A DNA stretch of 44,013 nucleotides from Clostridium sartagoforme AAU1 (GTDB taxonomy: Bacteria > Bacillota > Clostridia > Clostridiales > Clostridiaceae): NCBI RefSeq assembly GCF_000401215.1, contig NZ_ASRV01000167.1, positions 1-44,013 of the forward strand, read 5' to 3'. The position numbers and the translations under genes are program-made. The stretch's first letter is position 1, and each line of letters begins with the position of its first letter. Shown here one piece after another: positions 34,872 through 42,471 of the stretch. The notes under the pieces were generated by a model, which searched no databases, was not told the DNA's origin, and saw only the letters and a list, made by a program, of their open reading frames with translations.

Positions 34872-36293
34872 ATGAAATATAACTATGATAGAAATGATAA
34901 AGAATCAATAGAGGAATATGCAAGAAGGTTACTTAACAAAAGTTTGAGTAATATAAATACGAGTAGCAAAGAAAGTAAATTTAACAATGAAAAATCTAAG
35001 GGGAGATTAGGACAAGTTGTAGAAGAGGAGTATTTTGGATATAAAGTTAATAGCAGACAGGAAGCTGATTTCAAAGAAGTTGGAGTAGAATTAAAAGTAT
35101 GTCCGTTAAAGAATATTACTAAGAAATCGAAATCAAATAGTATGAGAGAACAACTTGGATATTCAGCAAAAGAAAGAATAGTCCTTAGCATTATAGATTA
35201 TTTTAAACTAAATGAAGAGTCTTGGGAAAATAACTCTATAATGCAAAAATGTAAAGAGCTTCTTTTAATGTTCTACATGAATGAGAAAGATATTCCAAAA
35301 GAAGAATTAATATTTAAAATTATAAGCTTATGGAGTCCATCTGAAAAAGATATAAAGATTATAGAGAAAGATTGGAATATAATATCGAATAAGGTTAAAG
35401 AGGGAAGAGCCCATGAGATTTCTGAAGGAGATACAATGTATCTAGGAGCGTGCACTAAAGGCAGCACAGCAGAAAAAAGTAAAAGAGCTCAGCCTAATTC
35501 AGAAATTATGGCCCAACAAAGGGCATTTTCTTATAAAAGACAATATGTTGATTATATAATAGATGAGTTACTTGAAAAAGAGCAGTATAAAAAAGTAAAA
35601 GCATCAAAGTCGTTATCAGATGATAATATTCTATTTGACGAAAAGATTTATAATATATTTAATGGAATTTTGAATAAAAGCGTATCTGAAATAATGAGTA
35701 TTTACTCAATAAATAGAGAAAGAAAGGCTAAAAATTTTATTAGATTAGTGGTAGATGATGTATGTAAAGCGGTATTTGGAGACAAGCTTGAAAATTTTGA
35801 GGAATTTAAAAAGGCTTCAATTGAGCTTAAAACAATAGTACTTAAACCTAATGGAATGCCAAAGGAATCTATGTCCTTTGAACAAATTGATTATTGCGAA
35901 ATAGTAAATGAAGAATGGGAAACATCAACTATAAAAGATAAATTCGAAAATAAAAAACATTTGTGGGTAATTTTTAAGAGTAAAATTAATTTTGAAAAAC
36001 AATCAGAATTAAGTTTGGATGATATTATTTTGGATAAAGTAATGTTTTGGAACATGCCTATATCTGATTTAGAAGGAAGTATGTATAGGGTATGGCTTGA
36101 TACGGTTGATAAAATTAAGAAGGTTAAATACGAATCTTTCATAAAAATAAGTGATAATGAAATAGCACATATAAGGCCGAAGGCTCGAAATAAGGAAGAT
36201 TTGATTATTACCCCTCAAGGAAGTTATGAGAGAAGAAAATGTTTTTGGTTAAATGCTAAATATATTAAAGATCAGATAAATAAATTTTATTAA
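34872..36293 (+). CDS. Sau3AI-like type II restriction endonuclease (GATC)
   Basis: A 473-aa endonuclease of the MutH/Sau3AI family (Sau3AI itself is about 489 aa). The N-terminal MutH-type catalytic domain has E52 ('GQVVEEEYFGY'), D66 and E73-x-K75 ('ADFKEVGVELKVCP'); the spacing of 14, 7 and 2 residues equals that of MutH E56, D70, E77 and K79. The C-terminal half (about 230-473) corresponds to Sau3AI's second, non-cutting MutH-like domain, which gives cooperative binding of a second site. The expected cut is before GATC, blocked by cytosine methylation from the methyltransferase encoded at 36581. TGGAGGATG precedes the start. Confidence 0.9.
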   Translation: MKYNYDRNDKESIEEYARRLLNKSLSNINTSSKESKFNNEKSKGRLGQVVEEEYFGYKVNSRQEADFKEVGVELKVCPLKNITKKSKSNSMREQLGYSAKERIVLSIIDYFKLNEESWENNSIMQKCKELLLMFYMNEKDIPKEELIFKIISLWSPSEKDIKIIEKDWNIISNKVKEGRAHEISEGDTMYLGACTKGSTAEKSKRAQPNSEIMAQQRAFSYKRQYVDYIIDELLEKEQYKKVKASKSLSDDNILFDEKIYNIFNGILNKSVSEIMSIYSINRERKAKNFIRLVVDDVCKAVFGDKLENFEEFKKASIELKTIVLKPNGMPKESMSFEQIDYCEIVNEEWETSTIKDKFENKKHLWVIFKSKINFEKQSELSLDDIILDKVMFWNMPISDLEGSMYRVWLDTVDKIKKVKYESFIKISDNEIAHIRPKARNKEDLIITPQGSYERRKCFWLNAKYIKDQINKFY

Positions 36294-36331
36294 CAATAGC
36301 AGTGAGGTAAGCAAAGTAGAATAAGTTATAT

Positions 36332-36379
36332 AATAGATAACCTTTAATTTTCTAAGTTACTAAGGTTATCTATTTTTTT
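36332..36379 (+). terminator. Intrinsic terminator between endonuclease and methyltransferase genes
   Basis: AATAGATAACCTT (36332-36344) pairs with AAGGTTATCTATT (36362-36374), then a T run. It separates the restriction gene from the methyltransferase gene, which must have its own promoter. Confidence 0.88.
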
Positions 36380-36420
36380 ACTATAGTTAAGTAGTTTCTA
36401 TATAATAATATTATTAAAAA

Positions 36421-36474
36421 TAATACTTGAATAAGTATTAAAAATGTGCTAAAAATATAAGAAGAACGATCGTT
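36421..36474. promoter_or_regulatory. Two dyads upstream of the methyltransferase gene, one holding a GATC site
   Basis: TAATACTT-GAAT-AAGTATTA (36421-36440) is a perfect inverted repeat, and AACGATCGTT (36465-36474) is a perfect palindrome with GATC at its centre, the presumed recognition site of the adjacent enzymes. Both lie about 105-160 bp before the methyltransferase start. Either could be an operator; the second could let methylation feed back on expression. Confidence 0.45.
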
Positions 36475-36580
36475 TGGGTGTGTGCGATTTATTAGTATTA
36501 AAGTTTATTTAATATTAGTTTAGTAAAATTTTGTTTGAAATTATAGCATAATCCAATACATTAAATAGGAGGTTATCAAT

Positions 36581-37816
36581 ATGGAACATACAATTTGTGA
36601 ATTATTTGCTGGGGTAGGTGGATTCAGAGTAGGGCTTGAAAAAAGTTCACTAGATTGGAAAACAGTGTGGGCAAACCAATGGGAACCTAGTAAAAAAGTT
36701 CAGCACGCTTTTGAATGTTATAAGAGTCATTTTGAAACCTCTGGTGGGATAGATAAATATAGTAATATAGATATAGCTCAAGTTCCTGTAGAACATATTC
36801 CAAATCATACATTGTTAGTTGGTGGATTTCCATGCCAAGATTATTCGGTTGCTAGTACTGGTGCTCGTGGGATACAAGGAAAAAAAGGAGTACTTTGGTG
36901 GGAGATTGAAAGAATTTTGGAGGCAAAGAGACCACCATTTGTGATTTTAGAAAATGTTGATAGATTATTAAAATCGCCATCTAGTCAACGTGGGAGAGAT
37001 TTTGGAATTATAATAAGTTGTTTTGCTAAATTAGGATATTCAGTTGAATGGAGAGTAATAAATGCAGCTGAATATGGGTTCCAACAAAGAAGAAGACGTA
37101 TATTTATTTTTGCAGTACATAATACAACTAAGTACTTCAAAGAGTTGCAGAATCAAAGCCCATATGAAGAACTTCAATCTTATGGATTCTTTAGTTCTAC
37201 ATTTAACGTAGAAAAATTTCCTGAAGATGCTATTAGTAGTATAGATATAAAAGAAAAGTATAGTTTAGATATACTCGAAATTTCTAATAATTTTGCATTT
37301 GGATTTAAGAATTCTGGTATATATAGAAATGGAGTAATATATACAGTAGAAACCACTCCAAACAATTTATTGGTAAATAAGCCAATAACGTTAGAAGATA
37401 TTCTAGAGAAAACTGTGGATGAAAAATATATATTATCTGAAGATGATTTGGAAAAATGGACTTATATGAAAGGACCAAAGGCTATTGAGAGAACTTCTAA
37501 AGATGGTCATAAATATGTATTTAGAGAAGGTGGAATAGCTTTTCCGGATCCTATAGATAAACCTGCACGTACGATGTTGACAAGTGAAGGTAGTAAAAAT
37601 AGAAGTACCCATGTTGTTAGAGACATTGAAACTGGAAAACTAAGGCTATTAACTCCTATTGAATGTGAGAGAATAAACGGATTTCCAGATAATTGGACTA
37701 ATACAGGAATGACTAATTCATTTAGATATTTCTGTATGGGGAATGCGCTAGTTGTAAATTTAGTAGAACACATGGGAAAGAAATTACATAGTATCATAGA
37801 AAAGGAAGATAAATAA
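36581..37816 (+). CDS. DNA (cytosine-5) methyltransferase, M.Sau3AI-like
   Basis: A 411-aa enzyme (M.Sau3AI is about 412 aa) that should methylate the cytosine of GATC and protect host DNA from the upstream endonuclease. Conserved motifs are in order: I 'ELFAGVGGFRVGLE' (7-20), IV 'VGGFPCQDYSV' with catalytic C85, VI 'VILENVDRLL' (121-130), VIII 'FQQRRRRIFIFAV' (167-179), and IX/X 'CMGNALVVNLVEHMG' near the C-terminus. The target-recognition region (about 200-310) defines specificity and cannot be decoded here, so GATC is inferred from the Sau3AI-like partner. TAGGAGG precedes the ATG. Confidence 0.93.
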   Translation: MEHTICELFAGVGGFRVGLEKSSLDWKTVWANQWEPSKKVQHAFECYKSHFETSGGIDKYSNIDIAQVPVEHIPNHTLLVGGFPCQDYSVASTGARGIQGKKGVLWWEIERILEAKRPPFVILENVDRLLKSPSSQRGRDFGIIISCFAKLGYSVEWRVINAAEYGFQQRRRRIFIFAVHNTTKYFKELQNQSPYEELQSYGFFSSTFNVEKFPEDAISSIDIKEKYSLDILEISNNFAFGFKNSGIYRNGVIYTVETTPNNLLVNKPITLEDILEKTVDEKYILSEDDLEKWTYMKGPKAIERTSKDGHKYVFREGGIAFPDPIDKPARTMLTSEGSKNRSTHVVRDIETGKLRLLTPIECERINGFPDNWTNTGMTNSFRYFCMGNALVVNLVEHMGKKLHSIIEKEDK

Positions 37817-37884
37817 TATTACTTAAGTTTAGATTTCTTCTTTTATAAAATTAAATTTGATATTTTAATGTAAGGAGAACATAA

Positions 37885-38136
37885 ATGTATAATTATATAT
37901 TTTTAACAGCTGAGGGATGTACTTATCAAGCTAAGTCAAACTCTGATATACCTGATATAGAGAATTTACAAGTTATAGGTATTTCAAAAGGGGAAAATTC
38001 ACAAGAAGCGTTTTACAATTTGATGAATGAGCAAGAATATTTAATTGAGAATACATTTGATAATATATTTTGCTATAAGCTTTCTGATAACTATGAGGAT
38101 TCTTATCAAGAATTTAGAATAAAAAATAAATTTTAG
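37885..38136 (+). CDS. Small acidic protein of unknown function
   Basis: I do not recognise this 83-aa protein. It has no signal peptide or membrane segment, is rich in Asp, Glu, Asn and Tyr, and contains 'CTYQAKSNSDIPDIENLQ' and 'ISKGENSQEAFYNLMNEQ'. AAGGAGAA precedes the ATG, and a terminator follows the stop, so it is probably expressed with the methyltransferase 68 bp upstream. It is not an HTH-type control protein. Helper or inhibitor roles are possible but unsupported. Confidence 0.7.
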   Translation: MYNYIFLTAEGCTYQAKSNSDIPDIENLQVIGISKGENSQEAFYNLMNEQEYLIENTFDNIFCYKLSDNYEDSYQEFRIKNKF

Positions 38137-38147
38137 ATAAATAAAAT

Positions 38148-38190
38148 AAACAGCTATTGCTTAGTATTCATATTTTAGCAGTAGCTGTTT
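38148..38190 (+). terminator. Intrinsic terminator after the small acidic protein gene
   Basis: AAACAGCTATTGCT (38148-38161) pairs with AGCAGTAGCTGTTT (38177-38190) with one G-U pair, followed by a T-rich tail. Confidence 0.88.
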
Positions 38191-38410
38191 TGTTATATTT
38201 TTATATAATCATTTTAAAACATAGTTTTATAAGAGCACGAAGAATCATATTTCTATGTTTGTACTTAGCGAAAATATAATTTTACAGATATATATAATTA
38301 AATACTAGATTAGGTATTCATATGATGAAATAGTAATTGGAATTATTATAAAGCAATATAAGATATCTATTACTTATGTTACAAATATTCCAAATTTACC
38401 TATACATTTC

Positions 38411-38440
38411 TTGATATTGTCTATGTAAATATTTTATAAT
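38411..38440 (+). promoter_or_regulatory. Promoter of the three-gene cassette
   Basis: TTGATA (38411-38416), an 18-bp spacer, and a perfect TATAAT (38435-38440), 56 bp before the start of the first cassette gene. This is the clearest sigma-A promoter in the island. Confidence 0.6.
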
Positions 38441-38495
38441 ATAGTAAACTAAAGGTTAATAATAGTAAAGGAAAAATCATTTATTTGGAGGGGAT

Positions 38496-41255
38496 ATGTG
38501 TTTAGTACTTAAAGAAAATATTGAAATAGAAAAAATAAAATTATCAGTAAGGGCTTACAATTGTTTAAAAAACTCAAATATAAATAAATTAAATGAATTA
38601 ATGATTTTAAATGATGATGATTTAACCAAAATAAGAAATTTAGGTAACAAATCCTTGGAAGAAATAAAAAATTTAAAAAGAAGTGTAGAGGATGGAATAA
38701 TACCTTTGAAGGACATTATAAATGATAATTCAAATAATTTGGATTTTAATGAGATAAAGTTAATAGATGCAATAAGTGATGAAAGAAAAGAAAGAGAAAA
38801 TATATTTTTTTATAATTCATATTGGGGGTATGTAGAGGATTTAACAATTAAAGATTTAAATCTTTCAGTTAGGTCTAAAAATGCATTAAGAAACTCAGGG
38901 TTCAATTATATTTCAGAATTATTAGAACTTACATATTTAGAATTTAATGCAATAAAGAATTTAGGTAAGAAAAGTAGAAATGAGATTTTGAAATTAATTA
39001 ACGAATGCATTTATATTACATATAAAGAAAGAGATAAATCAAGAAACTCTGCTATAAATTTAGAAAAATATTTAGACTGGCTTATTGATGATTTTTGTGA
39101 TAGTAAAATTAACTTTAATCTAACAAACTTTAGAGCTAACATCATTCCAAATTTAAAAAGAGTTGCTAATGAAAATTCTTTAGAAGGAAATGATGTGGAA
39201 AATTTCTTAATTGAAGATAATATTAATATTATTTATAAAAGTCAATTTTTTATATCATTCTTTAAAGGGGAAATAACTAGAAATATTAATAATATTGGTG
39301 GTAAATCTACCATTGAAGATATTGTAAGCTTTTTTCCTAATCATATTAAAAAAACTAATTATATATTAAATTTGATTAACGATATGATTAAAGAAAATAT
39401 TATTGAAAAATTTGAAGGAAAATATAGTGTTTATTATCCAGCTTTATCTGAAATTATTGATAATATTTCAGATAAGAGAGATAAGTTTATCATAGAAAAT
39501 AGACTTTTAGGAAAAACCTTGGAACAAGTTGGAAGCATGCTGAATATTACGAGAGAAGGAGTACGACAAAAAGAAATAAAAATTATGAGGAAAATACCAA
39601 GAGTTAAAGAAGATAGATTTATAAATATTTTTCAAAGTTATAATTGGACCACAGAAACATTTTTGCATGCATTTGAAGTTAGTATTAAAGTTTATAATTA
39701 TCTAAATTATAAATATAAAAAAGGAACAGTAGAATTAAATAAAGCATTAGAAGATAATACTATTCCAGTTAAGGTTAGACAAAGGCTTGAAGGCCTTATT
39801 TATAAGGATTACTTGCTAATAGGTAATGTAAGAATAAAAAAAGAAAAACAACATATTTTAGATTATGTTTTAAAATCATTCTGTAAAGATGATATTTCAG
39901 TTGAGGATTTAAATGATATCTATATAATGTTTTTAGAAGATTTTAATTTAGATGCAGAGGAATTTAAGTATCCTGTTAGATATTTTGAATCTACTTTAGC
40001 TAATAGTAATAGAGTATTATGGAAATTTAAAAAACGACTTAGATATTTTGATTTTAGTGACTTTGATGAACAAAAAATAATTTCCTCATTAAGTCTAGAA
40101 AATTATAAAAATGTAGAGATATCAACTTTAAAGATTTTTAATGATTATAATGAAGTAATGAAAGAATGGGGAATTAGAGATGAATATGAACTCCATAATT
40201 TAATGAAAAAAGTTATTGGAGATAAAAATAATTTAGGTATTAAGTTTTTGCGTATGCCAAATATTGAATTTGGTAATGCAGATAGAGATATGCAAGTTTT
40301 AGAATTATTAATTCAGTCTTCACCAATCCCAAATTATGAATTAGCCAAACTTTACGAAATGGAGTATGGAGTAAAAGTAGAAACGGCTTTAGCCAATTAT
40401 TTCAAGGCTATAGAAGAGTATTATAATGAAGGTATATATTCAATAGATTATAAATGTTTAAATCAATATGAATTAGGAGAAATGAAGAAAATATTAAATG
40501 ATGATATTTATTTATTAAGTGAGTTAAAAGGTATATATGAAAAGAATTTTCCACAAGGTGATATTACAACAATAAATCCTTACAGTTTAAGATGTCTTGG
40601 CTTTAAGGTTACATCACTCTTTATTTATTCGGATAAGTTTAATTCGTTAGAAGATTGTATAAAAAATAAAATTTTAAATAATGAAATTTTTGACGCAACT
40701 AATTTAATGAAGCGATTTGGAAACTACCAATCCTTTTATAATGTTATCAGATCTAAGAAATTTGAATATGAAATTATAGAATTTGAACCGAATATATTTA
40801 TTACTATAGAGCGATTAGAGAGAAATAGAATAACTAAAAATGATTTGCTTGATTTTGTAAAATCTGTAGATGAGTTTATTGATGAAGAGATTTTTACAAT
40901 AAAATACTTGAGAAAAAGGGGATTTAAACACTATTTAGACGATTTAGGTTTTGACGAATGGTTTTATAGCTCTATATTAAAATGCAATGAAAAATATAAA
41001 TCAAGAAGAGTTGAAGGTAATGTTATATTAAAAAAATCTAATGATGCAGTAACATTAAATGATTTAGTTGAACATATAGTAACAAAATTTAGAAAGATAG
41101 ATATGTATGATTTAATAGATTATGTGTATGAAGAGTATGGTATTAGGATTAATAGAGGGAAAATTTCCTATATAGCTAGTGAAAAAGAGTTGTACTACGA
41201 TGCTATAATGGAAAAAATATATATTGACTATGATGAGTATTTTGAGGAGGTATAA
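38496..41255 (+). CDS. Large protein with two RpoA-CTD-like domains and a sigma-70 region 4-like HTH (cassette gene A)
   Basis: A 919-aa soluble protein of unknown function. Two repeats, about 12-62 ('IKLSVRAYNCLKNSNINKLN' then 'IRNLGNKSLEEIKN') and 117-169 ('LNLSVRSKNALRNSGFNYIS' then 'IKNLGKKSRNEILK'), follow the C-terminal domain of the RNA polymerase alpha subunit, a helix-hairpin-helix fold that binds AT-rich DNA. Residues about 325-368 ('LLGKTLEQVGSMLNITREGV') match the sigma-70 region 4 HTH. The remaining ~550 residues are not recognisable; their acidic/aromatic helical texture suggests several small winged-helix or helical modules. No catalytic motif is visible. The start follows GGAGGGG. 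It leads a cassette with a ParB-like protein and a PLD-helicase, so DNA or promoter recognition for that machine is the best guess. Confidence 0.8.
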   Translation: MCLVLKENIEIEKIKLSVRAYNCLKNSNINKLNELMILNDDDLTKIRNLGNKSLEEIKNLKRSVEDGIIPLKDIINDNSNNLDFNEIKLIDAISDERKERENIFFYNSYWGYVEDLTIKDLNLSVRSKNALRNSGFNYISELLELTYLEFNAIKNLGKKSRNEILKLINECIYITYKERDKSRNSAINLEKYLDWLIDDFCDSKINFNLTNFRANIIPNLKRVANENSLEGNDVENFLIEDNINIIYKSQFFISFFKGEITRNINNIGGKSTIEDIVSFFPNHIKKTNYILNLINDMIKENIIEKFEGKYSVYYPALSEIIDNISDKRDKFIIENRLLGKTLEQVGSMLNITREGVRQKEIKIMRKIPRVKEDRFINIFQSYNWTTETFLHAFEVSIKVYNYLNYKYKKGTVELNKALEDNTIPVKVRQRLEGLIYKDYLLIGNVRIKKEKQHILDYVLKSFCKDDISVEDLNDIYIMFLEDFNLDAEEFKYPVRYFESTLANSNRVLWKFKKRLRYFDFSDFDEQKIISSLSLENYKNVEISTLKIFNDYNEVMKEWGIRDEYELHNLMKKVIGDKNNLGIKFLRMPNIEFGNADRDMQVLELLIQSSPIPNYELAKLYEMEYGVKVETALANYFKAIEEYYNEGIYSIDYKCLNQYELGEMKKILNDDIYLLSELKGIYEKNFPQGDITTINPYSLRCLGFKVTSLFIYSDKFNSLEDCIKNKILNNEIFDATNLMKRFGNYQSFYNVIRSKKFEYEIIEFEPNIFITIERLERNRITKNDLLDFVKSVDEFIDEEIFTIKYLRKRGFKHYLDDLGFDEWFYSSILKCNEKYKSRRVEGNVILKKSNDAVTLNDLVEHIVTKFRKIDMYDLIDYVYEEYGIRINRGKISYIASEKELYYDAIMEKIYIDYDEYFEEV

Positions 41256-41256
41256 C

Positions 41257-42471
41257 ATGAATTTATTAAAAGATGGTATTGAAAATGGAGGAGTATTAAA
41301 AACAAATTTATCAAGAAAGATAACTATTGATGGGCATACAGAGGCTTATCCAGTATATAAGGTGAAATTAGATTATTTGTTTTATAACGATCAGAATGAT
41401 AGAATTGCAACTTGGATAAGTCAATACAAAGCTGATAATAATATTAATAAAATCGATATGAGTGATATTTCAACATACAATGATATAATTCAAGAGTTTA
41501 TAGTTAAGAGTAATCCTGAAGCAATAAAGATAACACAAGCTAATATTGAATTAGTAGATCAACGTGAACCAGGTGTTGTATTAGCTGATGGAAGAATTAT
41601 TGATGGTAATAGGAGATTTACATGTTTACGTAATTTATCTAAGAATAGTCCACGTTTTAATTACTTTGAAACAGTAATTTTAGAAAAAAATTTAGAGAAT
41701 AATTCAAAACAAATTAAAATGCTTGAACTTATGATTCAGCATGGGGAAGAAAGTAAGGTTGATTATAACCCAATTGATAGATTAGTTGGTATTTATAATG
41801 ATGTTATTGAAAGTAAACTTCTTACAGTAAAAGAATATGCGATGAGTACAAATATGACTGAATCAGAAGTAAATAAGGAAATCGAAGTAGCAAAATTATT
41901 AGTAGAATTTTTAGAAACAATTAATGCACCTAAACAATTTTATATTGCTAGAGACATGGGGATAGATGGGCCATTACGTGAATTATATGGAGTACTGCGT
42001 AAGATTAATAATGATGATGAAGCAGAGAATATTAAAAATTCAGTTTTTACAAATTTTCTAGTGCAACCACATGGTGATATGACAAGATTTATAAGAAAGA
42101 TTAAAACTGTAGTATCATCAAAGTATTTAACTGAATTTCTCGATGAACAAATGGATATTGCTGAAAAGGTACTGGACAAGTTACCTGAAGTTGGACAAGT
42201 TACTAAAGCTGTAATAAAAGAAGTATTTAGAACTGATGAAGATACTAAGGAAGAATTAAAAAAGTCTTTAGAGAAAGCTGAATTAAAAGCAAAATCAAGT
42301 GAAACTAGAAACAGGCCTACTCAAATTCTGGAGAAAATTGAAAATTACTTAGAAACTATTGATATAAATATTTTTTCTAAATTAAATGAAGAACAAATAT
42401 CCTCAATATTATCTCAAGTTGATAAAATTGAAGAATCTTTAAAAATTATTAAGGATGCTACAAATGTTTAA
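41257..42471 (+). CDS. ParB/sulfiredoxin-domain protein (cassette gene B)
   Basis: A 404-aa cytoplasmic protein. Its N-terminal half carries the ParB/Srx-fold core 'PGVVLADGRIIDGNRRFTCL' (about 100-125), where DGNRR corresponds to the nucleotide-binding G-x-RR box of ParB. The middle ('KLLTVKEYAMSTNMTESEVN', about 185-210) looks like the HTH that follows in ParB relatives, and the C-terminus is a long charged helix. There is no ParA gene alongside, so plasmid partition is unlikely. The ATG at 41257 lies directly after gene A's stop (GAGGAGGT at 41244); an ATG at 41224 within gene A has no such site. The 3' end overlaps gene C by eight bases. Confidence 0.82.
   Translation: MNLLKDGIENGGVLKTNLSRKITIDGHTEAYPVYKVKLDYLFYNDQNDRIATWISQYKADNNINKIDMSDISTYNDIIQEFIVKSNPEAIKITQANIELVDQREPGVVLADGRIIDGNRRFTCLRNLSKNSPRFNYFETVILEKNLENNSKQIKMLELMIQHGEESKVDYNPIDRLVGIYNDVIESKLLTVKEYAMSTNMTESEVNKEIEVAKLLVEFLETINAPKQFYIARDMGIDGPLRELYGVLRKINNDDEAENIKNSVFTNFLVQPHGDMTRFIRKIKTVVSSKYLTEFLDEQMDIAEKVLDKLPEVGQVTKAVIKEVFRTDEDTKEELKKSLEKAELKAKSSETRNRPTQILEKIENYLETIDINIFSKLNEEQISSILSQVDKIEESLKIIKDATNV

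Larger units (their letters stand above)
38137..38495. other. Gap between the restriction genes and the helicase cassette
   Basis: A 359-bp AT-rich stretch. It holds the terminator at 38148-38190 and a good promoter at 38411-38440, so the downstream cassette is an independent transcription unit. I see no other gene or repeat in it. Confidence 0.6.

Noticed and set aside
41257-42471. ParB-like gene as part of a plasmid partition system
   Set aside because: There is no ParA/SopA ATPase beside it and no iterated parS-like repeats. It is translationally coupled to a nuclease-helicase instead.
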